Below, one piece after another: positions 1-10,382 of a DNA stretch of 64,000 nucleotides (within the stretch, counting starts at the first letter, position 1; each line of letters begins with the position of its first letter). A model generated the notes under the pieces. That model did no database searches, was not told where the DNA came from, and saw only the letters and a program-made list of their open reading frames with translations. This DNA comes from Corydoras sp. C115. Taxonomy: Eukaryota; Chordata; Actinopteri; Siluriformes; Callichthyidae. The position numbers were made by a program, and so were the translations under genes. The stretch is from the NCBI GenBank assembly GCA_019802505.1, contig JAFMOC010000011.1:6435001-6499000 (forward strand). The letters are read 5' to 3'.

Positions 1-2882
1 TTACAGAGTAGCAATAAAGAGCAACCAGTTTAGCTTTAATCCGTTTCCGATTGGGATTGGAGCATGGATCCCTATCTCCTTTTTTCTGCAGAAATGCAAA
101 TGTTTAGTCACCTCAAGATATTGGTACCCCCAGATAAATTTTTACAAAGTTACCAGAATTTAATAAACTTGTTAGGGTTATGGAGTGTTAACACTCATTA
201 TGTAGAAACGGCAAGTGATGCAAACTACCATCTACCCAGATCTAAGTAAAGAGTGTGCATATGTACGTTCAGAATTCATACCAGCGAATTAAAAAAAACT
301 TCACACCCCATGTAAAATAAAACCTAAAACAAACAAATAATAACATAAAATAATAAAACTGAAAAAGGTCAGCTTTTACAAAAGGATAATGGTCCTCAAC
401 ATGCTTTAAAATGCTCAGTCGATTAGCTGTTGAGACACAAGTTACAGATCTTGACAATGAAATTATAAAAGTTGTCAAAATGTGTCATCTTTAGCTTTAT
501 AATTTTTTTTGTTTTTTTTTACAGAGACAATTTTTGATTAGGGGTTTTGAAACTATTGCATGCTGCTGTATGTAAACTATTGCATGCTGCTGTATGTATG
601 ATAACTGTATGTTATCATAAGATAAAGCTTTATGTTTTGTGACAAGTTTTGCATTTGAAATATGAATTTTAATGCCAATTTTTATGTTGATGCTGTAATT
701 AGAAGTTTGGAATATTTATTATCACAACACACAGAATAAAACATGATCCTAATATTTTGGATACATTATATTTACATTTACAAAGCGACTTACAAATGAG
801 AGAACAATACATAGCAATACATAGTTAATGCAGGCAAATGTTGCACATATTAAGGAGAATATTAAATGTGTTTTTTAAATATATATATGGTTTTTCTTTC
901 CTGCTTGACATCTTTAGTCACTGTTTTCACTCTGTTGCTGGTGCACTGCTACATTTAACATGCATCTAGTCTTAAAATTATGAATGCGAAGCTTTTAACA
1001 AGATGAGAATTTGATCAGGGAATAGGCTTAATCTTGAATCAATAATTACAAAGTAATTAAAAAAATTATTTCAGTGCCTTGTGATCATGTGTATTCTTTT
1101 TCTCCAGCAGCAAACTATTGGTATTCTGCTACGCTGCAGCTACAATCACAGAAATAGTGATCCAATAATAAATCTCTTGGGCATGCACCCGAGTGATCAC
1201 ACATAAAATGAATGTTTATACTGTTTCTAAATTCACCTAGTCATTTGAAATTTCCACACAATAACACAACAAATGTTAGCCTTCCATTTTCTGTCCAAGG
1301 AGCTCTGGAGCTGACCTGTGCTTTAAGACACATTTAAAGTTAATACACTTTGCAGACTCACTTATTCAGAGCAACTTGTATGGATCATTCGTTCATTCAT
1401 TTTCCTGAGCCACTTATCCAGATTAGGGTCACAGGGATTCTAAAGACTAACCTAGTACTTATAGGACAAAAGACAGAGAAACACCTTTCAATAATCCTCA
1501 TGCACAGGATTCTCTGAGCTGGAGCGGGGTGCTTAGAACAGGTTCCAGGTTACTGTAGCTTGAAACTCAAATTTGGGTTGTGCATGGAAGCATGCTGTTG
1601 TGGAGACCGCTGGGCCACTTCAGGCTTTTAATGTGTTGGTGTTTCAGCCAGCTTTCCGTTAAAGTTTTTTTTATTATGTCTAATTTAAAAGCACTCAGTG
1701 GGTATTTGGTGTTGATCCACTGGAGCCAGTGCTTTAATGAAACAAGGCTGCAAAACATGCCCAACTGCAAATATGAACACATGTTTTTAGAAAACATGTT
1801 TTTTTTTTATCAAGCTCTAAAATCGTAGTATACAATTATTTTTAAATATTTGCAAATATTGATAAAGTTTAAGTATGTTGTATAAAAACATTTAAATACT
1901 ATGTGAATGTTGGCAGTATTAATATATTAGATATAAATAGGATTAAACATCCAGTAAACTCTTTTTACCAAAAAAAAAATGCCATTTCTGATGATAAGCT
2001 ATGAAAAGCAAAGCAAAATAATACTTCAGACTTGTATTTTTATATATGCATATGTTCAATAAATGAATGTCATAGGAGGGCCATAATAGTTTGTATCATT
2101 CCTTAGATCCTCTGGGTTATAAACATTATTGTGCAGCCGTCTGGACACCCCTGGTTAAATTATATGGTTTGTTGATTTTCAGTGTCAAAAGGTTAACACA
2201 TCCTCTCTGGGGAACATTTAATGTGGCATTTTCTGCAAATCTTTATTAATTCCTGTTATTTTTAGCTTTTAAAATAATGCATTTATATAAATTGCTAATG
2301 TGCCCTATTTTTAGATTAGAAATCCCTCCCAGAATGTAATTTACTTAATAAATGGTTACTGTGTTTAGAATTGTTTTTATACTTAAGCAGGCTGCACAAA
2401 CCTTTGCATTAGGCTGAGTCTCTCACATAGAACACTACAGCACCCCTGTGAAAGATAAAGTACAGCAATCAGGAACTACAGTAACAATCATCACCAGACA
2501 TAAAAGAAAAACACGCTATCAACAAGTACAACAAACCCTGTCATAATGATAAGTAACATTTCATTTACTGTAGGTTAGAAAGTAAATAAAAAAAGTGAAA
2601 ATGATTCTCCTGAGAAATAGATTTACCAGACTGATGTAGTCAGTTGTCCCTCTCTGTTTCAAGAACACACACAGTTAGTGATGGTGGAATTGCTGAACCA
2701 TGTGATGAAGCTATTGCTTTTGTTTTTGATGCACTGTTCACAGCAGGAGCTGAACTAGACTTTACTTTTTGCAAACTCCACTGTAGTATCAAATATATGT
2801 ACCATACAGCTAATGTTTCAAGTTACCTTCATTATTTCTAATGCAACAAAACAATGACATATGTATGTGAAACTAAACACAT
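1..2882. other. Upstream AT-rich DNA, mostly without recognisable features
   Basis: No gene is seen. Short relics lie at 766-810 (a SINE tail containing AAAGCGACTTACAAATG, minus strand) and 1386-1440 (a decayed minus-strand SINE tail containing TTATCCAGATTAGGGTCAC). A possible decayed transposon lies at 2130-2398, bounded by the 9-bp inverted pair TGTGCAGCC / GGCTGCACA. Confidence 0.5.
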
Positions 2883-2958
2883 GAGAGAGAGAGAATCTCA
2901 CAATCTTGTGATTGAAAGCCCAACACCATAACCACTGAACTACCACACGCTCCCAACT
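2883..2958 (-). repeat. tRNA-like SINE head, relic
   Basis: On the minus strand the sequence reads as a tRNA-like head with a 'gtagttcagtggttatgg' box-A region and a weak box B. It resembles the fuller copy at 3041-3243 but lacks its tail. Confidence 0.5.
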
Positions 2959-3040
2959 AACAACTACCGCATATGATTGCTTACCCAAATTCTGCAACCG
3001 CAGCATTCTCAAACTGGTGGGATCTCGTGAACGCTACACA

Positions 3041-3243
3041 TAAACATTTAACATTGACAGCAGACGCTTTTAACCAAAGTGACTTACAAGGTGAGCACAG
3101 GGTTCATCACAACATCCCTGGAGCAATGAGGGTTAAGGGTCTTGCTGAAGGACCCAAACTGGTAACTTCAGTGGACCTGGGATTTGAACCCACAACCTTC
3201 TGATTGATAGCCCAATGCCCTAACCACTGAGCTACCACGCCCT
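3041..3243 (-). mobile_element. tRNA-derived SINE (second family, LINE-like tail)
   Basis: On the minus strand it begins AGGGCGTGGTAGCTCAGTGG (box A TAGCTCAGTGG) and has box B GGTTCAAATCC. It continues to a tail reading AAGTCACTTTGGTTAAAAGC and GTCTGCTGTCAATGTTAAATG. This 'gctttggataaaagcgtctg' tail is widespread in teleost SINEs. Related pieces lie at 38842-39004, 45527-45680 and 61964-62226. No clear target-site duplication is seen, so the copy is probably old. Confidence 0.8.
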
Positions 3244-3264
3244 TTAAACGTATTGCACAACCAT

Positions 3265-3465
3265 TTCTCTGCACCTTCTGTACTGTAATGCAATTTATAT
3301 CATGTTCATATTTATATACATTTATACACTTTACTTCTCATGCACCAGTCACTGTTATTAATGCACTTTATGTAAATAATGTATATATTGCACTTCTGGT
3401 TAGATGCTAACTAAATTATGTACTCTGCACAATGACAATAAAGGTGAATCTAATCTAATCTAATC
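3265..3465 (+). mobile_element. 3' end of a LINE-type retrotransposon with (TAATC)n tail
   Basis: The segment contains ATTGCACTTCTGGTTAGATG and CTCTGCACAATGACAATAAA, then ends in GAATCTAATCTAATCTAATC. I recognise this as a common teleost non-LTR retrotransposon 3' end. It carries an AATAAA and a short 5-bp-unit tail, and is truncated at the 5' end. The exact clade is not certain. Confidence 0.65.
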
Positions 3466-3694
3466 TTTGGTGTTGACGATGGGGTTGCTCTATCCACACT
3501 CAGACATCATATCCTCACTGCAGGTACAATTACCCACTGGCACAGGAGCCTTGTATGCTTACCCAAACGATGATTATATATTATATTGGAATGCACCACA
3601 TGTGTGTCAGGTATTCCCCCAGTTTGAAGGTTACTGCATATCCAGGTTCTCTGTCTTTCCAGGGTTCCCCAGTAAAATAAGAATTTCTTGATGT

Positions 3695-4280
3695 CCGGCA
3701 TCTGAAGTCCACCTGCCTGCTTCTGTCTGTCTGTCTGTCTGTCTGTCTGATTGTCCATTTGTTCATACATATTTGCTTATGTAGCTGCAACTTTCCTTCA
3801 ACCTGTCCCACCTTTGTTCATCTGCTCATCTGTCTGACGGTCTTATATGTCCACCCACTTTCCCATTATCATATGTCAATAATTCATTCTTGAATTTTGT
3901 GGTCCAGCAGCCTGTCGGACATTTGGTATGCCCTATATGTTTGTCTTTGTCTATTTGTTGTATTTTTTGGTCCATCTGGCTGACCATGTCTGTCCACTGA
4001 CCGGTATTCTTTTCTATGCGTCTGTCCTTCAACTTTCCTTCTTATTCACCGTTTTGTCTTGACTTGCCATTCATTTGGCAATTTAAGTGTCTATTGAATC
4101 TATCTGTATATCCCGTGGTCTATTCACCTGTTTGTGTGTCTGTCTGACACTCTGTATACCTTTTTGTCTATCTCAGCCTTCTAGTTTTTCTGTCTGTCAA
4201 TACGCCTGTTGCTCTGCCTGCATGTCTTTTAGTTAGTTTGTTTGTTTGGCTGGCTGTGTGCATGCCTGTCTATAATGAAT
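3695..4280. repeat. Decayed CTGT/TGTC-rich tract with a perfect (CTGT)n core
   Basis: A perfect (CTGT)n lies at 3722-3749. For about 500 bases after it, CTGTCTG and TGTCTG motifs recur with interruptions, which looks like an old, much larger tetranucleotide array. It ends about 230 bases before the TAFA1 start codon. Confidence 0.7.
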
Positions 4281-4477
4281 TCATTTCTCAGTGCATCTCA
4301 ATAGTAAATCTTGAAGCATTACTCTTTTTACAGTGTGAATGTGTGGGTGGGGACATGTGGGTAGGTTAAGGAAAGAGGGCAAGCAAATATACTGCACAAT
4401 ATATTGATATGGAATGTGGGAGTTTAAGAAGAAAATATTGACAAAAAAACATTGAAGGAAAGCTGGCAAGCAGTAGG

Positions 4478-4512
4478 TGTTCTTTTGTGTATGTCTGTAG
4501 ATAAGTGTGGGG
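4478..4512 (+). promoter_or_regulatory. Candidate 5' splice acceptor and leader before the TAFA1 start
   Basis: A pyrimidine/TG-rich stretch, TTCTTTTGTGTATGTCTGTAG, ends at 4500 and is followed by 12 bases and the ATG. This looks like an acceptor that would join an upstream non-coding exon. As I recall, mammalian TAFA1 has such a non-coding first exon; that exon was not located here. The start context is GGGATGT: purine at -3, no G at +4. This is inference from the motif only. Confidence 0.4.
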
Positions 4513-4630
4513 ATGTCGTGGCTGCTGTGGGTGTGGATCAGTGTGACAGTCATGTTGGTGTGCGATGCCACTTTCTACGAGACTATCCAGCAGCACCTGG
4601 CACCACCTGGGACCAACATCCAGATCCTCG
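4513..4630 (+). CDS. tafa1: TAFA1 coding exon 1 (start and signal peptide)
   Basis: This exon encodes residues 1-39 plus the first base of codon 40 of a secreted TAFA/FAM19A chemokine-like protein. The start is the ATG at 4513, reading MSWLLWVWIS; the human protein has MSW-LWIS in the same place, preceded by six more residues. Residues 2-17 are strongly hydrophobic (WLLWVWISVTVMLVC) and form a signal peptide, probably cut near C17-A19. The following short segment (FYETIQQHL) matches the human FQQHHL stretch loosely. The exon ends at a strong donor, GTGAGT at 4631, in phase 1, which agrees with exon 2. An in-frame TAG at 4498-4500 excludes a longer N-terminus in unspliced DNA, but that TAG may itself be a splice acceptor. 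The assignment as TAFA1 rests mainly on exons 2 and 3. Which teleost duplicate this is cannot be told. Confidence 0.88.
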
Positions 4631-6959
4631 GTGAGTGTGGTTCTTTGCCCCCCTTCCTTCTCTTTGTAGAATAATGCGAATGTCTTTGTTAAGTTCAACT
4701 TCTTTGATACTTTGCTGTTGACCAATGAAAACACATTCAGATCAGAATCTATTTAATCACACTGGCAAATATAAACGACTGCCTTGTTCACACAAAGGTC
4801 CTGCAGATGATGATCATGTTTACAGAAAGTACATTCTGTTCATATAGTACATGCACGTCAGGCTTCAGCTGGCTGGCCTGACCTCTCTGTTAGCCGGTAC
4901 ATTTTAATGAATGTTTGCATCCTCGTCTTCAGCAAAAATGCTCTTACTTGCCATTATTAGAGTAACATTTACACATACTTTGTTTCAGATCTGTGACCTA
5001 GGAATAATATTAGAGTATTGATGTTGGCTTAAATGCCTATTGTCATTGCATTGAGTAGTCAGCTGCTGGCGTCTGCTGGAGAAATGAATGGTTTATGGTT
5101 TTTTTATAAGTTCGTAGTCATTTCCGCCACAATTGAGAATGCATACAAATGTTGAGCTGTGATTGAATTAAATCAGCAAATCCTGTGTTACAACTCATAA
5201 AAATAGATGATGATTAATGCAATTATAATGAGATACATGATATAGTTTTTGCAAATTTGGTTTGACCGAGTTAATAATTTGAATAATTGAAACAATAATT
5301 ACATGGAATTACATCTATGTGTCTTAATCAGCACTGAAGCCCGGTCAAGATGTTGAATAATTAAATGATACGTCTGTGAGATTGAATTATGTGTAATCGT
5401 TAGGATTCTGGGTAGAACTAATGACTGTAGAAAATTGTATAGAATGATATTTCATGTTGCATTCAAGATGATTCAAAAGCTCGGCAAAGATGAATCATAT
5501 GTGACAGTGATATTGATAGGATACACTGCCCAGCTCTAAAGCAGCTCTTCTTTGGTGCCTCATTTGTCATGGAGCCACGTTGCTGCTCCTCGTAACCTCA
5601 CACCTTAAATTGAGGGAGCTAATAGCAATTGGAGACTTGACCACTCACGTTAACTGATGCAGCCTGAACCACTTTGGGGGGATTGGATACTCAATTGGAA
5701 TTGATTTCATACCTCAGACTCTAAAAGAATAATATCAGTCATTTTGATACTTAGTACCTTTTTTTCTTTCTAATAAAAGCAACTGATTTCAGTCCTTTCA
5801 CTGATCATATACTCACAGACTCCAAAATAAATATTATGGAACCTGTGAATGTAGATAGTTGAGGCGATGCTAAATGAGGAGACTTTTGAGCGAGTGGCTT
5901 ATCTGAGATCCAGCTGAATAGGGCCATTTCAGAAGACAAGAATATTCCTTAGAGTAACAATGACTGTTGTAAACACAGCCGACCATTATTGCCGGGTTAA
6001 GCGCATTTGCTCAGGAGATTTTAGCAGCCTGTAACTCTGAATAACAATGCTGTGAGGTATCAGCACAGATTTAGCCTTTATGAGCTTTGCAGTAATGTTT
6101 AAGAGGCTGAAAAAAACATCTCTTGAAAAACAGTTTTAGTGTTTATAACAGTGTTGCATGGAAGTTATGGGAAAGGTGGGTGTATGTGTAAAATAAATAA
6201 TTTAATAAATAAATAAATGAATAAAATTTATGAGAATAACCAGCAAATAACAAATGGTGGGTTTTCTGAAATATTTCCTATTATTTAACACTGCTGGAGA
6301 AAAAGGAACAACATAACAATTCAGAACAAATGGAGGACACTGACTCCTTTTTGTCAATGTTTCCAGAAATATTGATTTAATGCTAAAATCTGTGGACAGT
6401 GTTCTCCATATATAATAGATGAGGTCAAAAAGATGCAGACTTTTGCAGTATTCTGCCCACAGCTATTTAAGGTATAGTTTGGGTGCATTTAAAAAGTCCA
6501 CAAGAACATATATGGTGTGTATACATATATTATGACTGTGCGTGTTATAGCATATATTAATATAGTATTGCTGAATATATCGATACAGGTACTGAGGCTG
6601 AAAAGTTATCTGAATAAAAAAAAAAAACTCAATAAGGTTTTGTGATATTAAACAAATCCTGACATTTTATTTTTGCATTTATGACTTATCAATGTGTCCT
6701 ATTTTGATTCTTTTTAAATTAAATCAGAAACAAAACATCTTCAATGGTATGGACCACAGTTCGTCATGCTACTGAGATGGAAGTCATTGTTACCTTGCAC
6801 AGTCAACTGCTTCTTTGAGAAATGCAAACTAAAATTGTAGAATGCAACGTTGAAGCCATAAAATAATTTTTATTGAATAGAAGCAGTTTCTCGAGGCCTA
6901 ATAAATTAGTTTTTTTTAATTGAAATTAATCAGATTTCAGAGTTTATATTTCAGCCTAT

Positions 6960-7335
6960 ATGTGGAAAATATCATCCAGACTGTCACCAACATAACAGCA
7001 TCTGTAATGGCAGAGGCTTACGTGATGGGCACTCTTTATATATGTGAAGGTACCATGGTACAGATGTTTATATTGCTGTTATGGCAAAACATATGCTTCC
7101 ATTACAGTGCCACATGTCGCTTTCATTTGGACAATGCCAGGCCTCATATTGAACAAGTTGCATCAGAGAGGCTCTGCAGACAGAATGTGTGTGCTTGACT
7201 GGCTTGTCTACAGTCCAGATTTGTCTCCTTTTGAAAATGTTTGGTTCATCATGAAGTTGCGAATTAGGGAACAGCAACCGCATATTGTTATGCAGCTTAG
7301 GTTTTTTTTTACGGCTGGAATGGGCAAAATGTAAC
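6960..7335 (+). pseudogene. Tc1-like transposase relic
   Basis: Two overlapping frames carry the C-terminal half of a Tc1/mariner DDE transposase. One frame has MGTLYICEGT and HLDNARPH (the second catalytic Asp region, normally QDNARPH). The next frame has VLDWLVYSPDLSPFENVW (last catalytic acidic residue in SPDLSPxEN) and RIREQQPH. The frame changes between about 7150 and 7200, and the N-terminal half and terminal repeats are not recognisable, so it is inactive. Confidence 0.8.
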
Positions 7336-7550
7336 TTGCAAAACTGCAGCATTTTTAAGTTTAGCAAAAACATTAAAAACTTTTATGATTTATTTTTTTC
7401 ATAATTTAATAATAATAATTTAATAATGAAATACATTTATACCACTTTTACTTAAAATTTTATAAGCATATAGCAAATCTAATATTTTTCAGGTTTTTAA
7501 TTAATTATTATAATGCATTTTGTAGTGTAATAAGAAATAAAGAAATGTTT

Positions 7551-7665
7551 ATTCATTCATTAATTCATTATCCCCATGCCCATCCAGGGGAGAATGTTTT
7601 GGGTGCTGGGTAGATACACACAGGGCAGGGCGTTGATCTATTGCTGGTCACACATTCACTTACAC

Positions 7666-7739
<74 letters not shown>

Positions 7740-7880
7740 ACAAACTATACTGGGGGAATCCATGTTTTTGGATTGAATCTATATTTTTGGACTGTGGCAG
7801 GAAGCCAGAGAACCCGGATTCAAACCTCGATCGCCAGTGCTAAGAGGTGGTTGCGCTTACCACCAAACCACATGCTTCCA
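7551..7880 (-). mobile_element. V-SINE copy with an expanded (AC)n
   Basis: This is a minus-strand copy of the main SINE. It shows the tail (CCCATGCCCATCCAGGGGAG), the central block (TTTTTGGACTGTGG, AGAGAACCCGG) and a decayed head (GCTTACCACCAAACCACATG). The conserved start of the tail is deleted. A (AC)n run at 7668-7736 sits where other copies have a short TG-rich segment. AAATGTT flanks both ends (7544-7550, 7883-7889). Confidence 0.85.
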
Positions 7881-8976
7881 AAAAATGTTGATCGGTTTAT
7901 TATTCTTGTGGTACTAAACAAACAACTTAAAAACTCTATTTGTCATTTTTATATTAAAACAGTGTTACAGCATGTACTTTTCAGTGTATACGTTGTGTAA
8001 TGTTAATTAGGCATTTTTTATTTTATACTGATAGAGCTAGCTCATGTTTAAAGGTTTAAATGTGTACACCTGAATGCAAAATAAATATAATTGTTTAAGC
8101 ACATTATTGTTCATGTTGTAAAGACAAGAGGAATGGAATGGAGCAGTGGAAACGAAAATCAGTTCGTCTTAGAGGTACAAACTACCTGCCACCGTATTGT
8201 GTGCTGTCACCTTCATGCCTTTGATGCTCAGTACTCTGAAAAGGCTGTTTCTGTGCGGCAGTAATAGTTTTTAATGCTTTGAGCCTCTTGGATTGCCTTG
8301 GGTAACGCAGATGGCAGGTCAAGAATTATTGGGGTTTCAGTGAATCAGTGAATTTACTAACATGCTTTCTGACCAAATTCAGCTCAAAAAGTTTTATTTT
8401 AGTTTTTTTATTGCTGGTAATTTTGTATTGTCTGTATCGTACATGCTGATTATGCTGACTTGGCATAATTTAATCACTGGTCTCTCAGTTTTATAAATTA
8501 TACCATGCCTTGTTTTCCAATTATATTGTAATTTACTAAATGTAAACATATAGCGTATGCTTAATTAATATTTTGTGCATTACTTTTTAAGTGTCATATG
8601 AAATAATATGTGGGCACAAAATTATTTCAAAATAATAAATATCAGAATAAAAAATATAAAAAAACCCAGCTTTTTTAACTATTATCAAAAATATATGCAT
8701 AACGTTTACAAAAGGAGTTGAACTAAAATCACATATTATATAATTGACATAAAAATCACATAATATTTGACATGTAGGTTAGAAGCATAAATGTCTTTGT
8801 AAATTTAGCCCAATCTAGGGTTCGGGGTTTCTACCTGTATAATCTAGGGTGTATGGATTTGTATTTGTATAATCTAGGGTTTAGGATCAGGGTTAGGTTT
8901 AAGTTTAGGATTAATTTATCAACAGCAATGGATAGATTTTTATCAATAAAAAATTATTCCATCATAAATGTTTCCA

Positions 8977-9337
8977 GGGCGGCACGGTGGCTTAGTGGTT
9001 AGCACGTTCACCTCTCAGCACTGAGGATTCCCGGTTCGAATCCCAATCTGGGTGGAGTTTCCATGTTCTCACCGTGTCCGCGCGGGTTTCCTCTGGGTTC
9101 TCCGGTTTCCTCCCACAGTCCAAAAACATGGATCAAGGTCAATTGAATTCTCCAAATTGCCCCATATAGAGTGTGTATGCATGCGTGTCTGTGTGAGTGA
9201 GTGTGTGCCCAGCGATAGATTGACACCCTGTCCTGGGTGTATCTGCCCAGCGCCCGAGACATTCTCCCCTGGATAGGCATGGGGAACCGCCCCGCAACCC
9301 TAATAGAGGATAAAGCAGAAGATAATGGATGGCTGGC
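8977..9337 (+). mobile_element. V-SINE, full length, with target-site duplication
   Basis: The head GGGCGGCACGGTGGCTTAGT includes box A (TGGCTTAGTGG) and box B (GGTTCGAATCC), as in a tRNA gene. The central V-domain follows (TTTCCATGTTCTC to CTCCCACAGTCCAAAAACATG), then the tail GATAAAGCAGAAGATAATGG. A 12-bp duplication, TAAATGTTTCCA, lies at 8965-8976 and 9338-9349. The element is non-coding and would be copied by a LINE's enzymes. Confidence 0.95.
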
Positions 9338-10032
9338 TAAATGTTTCCATTATTTTAAGTTAATGTCTCTGTTCTGGAACATTAAATATCCAAGTTTAGA
9401 TTTAGTTTCTGTTCCGAGTGGAATATCAAGTCTTATTGTTTTCGTTCTTTGAACTGTTTCAAAGCCCTCTCACCAGTCTATTGCTCTAAAAATCGCCAGC
9501 GATCTTTGAAAATGAATGACTGTGGCTGCTTTTTCACTTCGAGCCATTGTGTAAATGTAGAGGAACAGAGTCGCAGTTCACTGGCTCCATGTTGATTTCC
9601 GTTTTTCTTTTTAAAAAGTTATACGTTTCTTTTACTTTTTAGATTTTACATGTACTTTAACCTCTCTTGTCACAGAGCTACTTCAGCCATCTCATTCAGC
9701 CCCCTAGGGTCATTGAATCAATTGTTTTTACCTGTTCAGTGGTCTCTGCTAAAGCCTAAAGAAAAGAACTATTTTGCATTGGCAATCCACTATTAGAGGT
9801 TGAAATGATTTGCTTTAGCTCTTGAAGACTTTAAGACTAAAACCTACTTATTTTGTTGTGTACAATTATTAGCATGAAGTTAAATCAATATATTTTTGCA
9901 TGATTCATAATGGAGCTCTTATTTAGCTGTTAAGGTGACGTCACTAAGTTTTGGTTGCTTGGTTTAAACCTTTGCTGTAATCTATAGGTTTTGCATCTTT
10001 TCATTCTGTTTTAACTTTTTAACTGTAGTTAC

Positions 10033-10370
10033 GGCGGCACGGTGTCTTAGTGGTTAGCACGTTCGCCTCTCAGCACTAGCACCCAGAATCCCCGTCTGGG
10101 TGGAGTTTCCATGTTCTCCCCGTGTCTGCGTGGGTTTCCTCCGGGTTCTCCGGTTTCCTCCCACAGTCCAAAAACATGGATCAAGTCAATTGAGTTCTCC
10201 AAATTGACCCATGTAGAGTGTGTGTGTGAGTGAGTGTGTGCCCAGCGATAGGTTGGTGCCCTGTCCTGGGTGTGTCTGCCCTGAAACGTTCTCCCCTGGA
10301 TGGGCATGGGGAACCCCACCATGACCCTAATAGAGGATAAAGCGGGAGATAATGAATGAATGAATGAATG
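10033..10370 (+). mobile_element. V-SINE with damaged box B and target-site duplication
   Basis: The head is CGGCACGGTGTCTTAGTGG, and box B is lost by a short deletion (the region reads AGCACCCAGAATCCCCGTC). The tail ends in (AATG)n. A 12-bp duplication, AACTGTAGTTAC, lies at 10021-10032 and 10371-10382. Confidence 0.95.
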
Positions 10371-10382
10371 AACTGTAGTTAC

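Noticed and set aside
4452..4634. Sixty-residue frame overlapping TAFA1 exon 1
   Set aside because: It is out of frame with the TAFA1 reading frame, which has family similarity and a phase-matched donor.
8810..8910. Telomere-like AATCTAGGGTT / AGGGTTAGG motifs
   Set aside because: There are only a few irregular copies and no continuous TTAGGG array.
8994..9050. Possible tRNA genes (box A and box B) at many places
   Set aside because: The segments do not fold as full tRNAs and are always followed by the V-domain; they are SINE heads.
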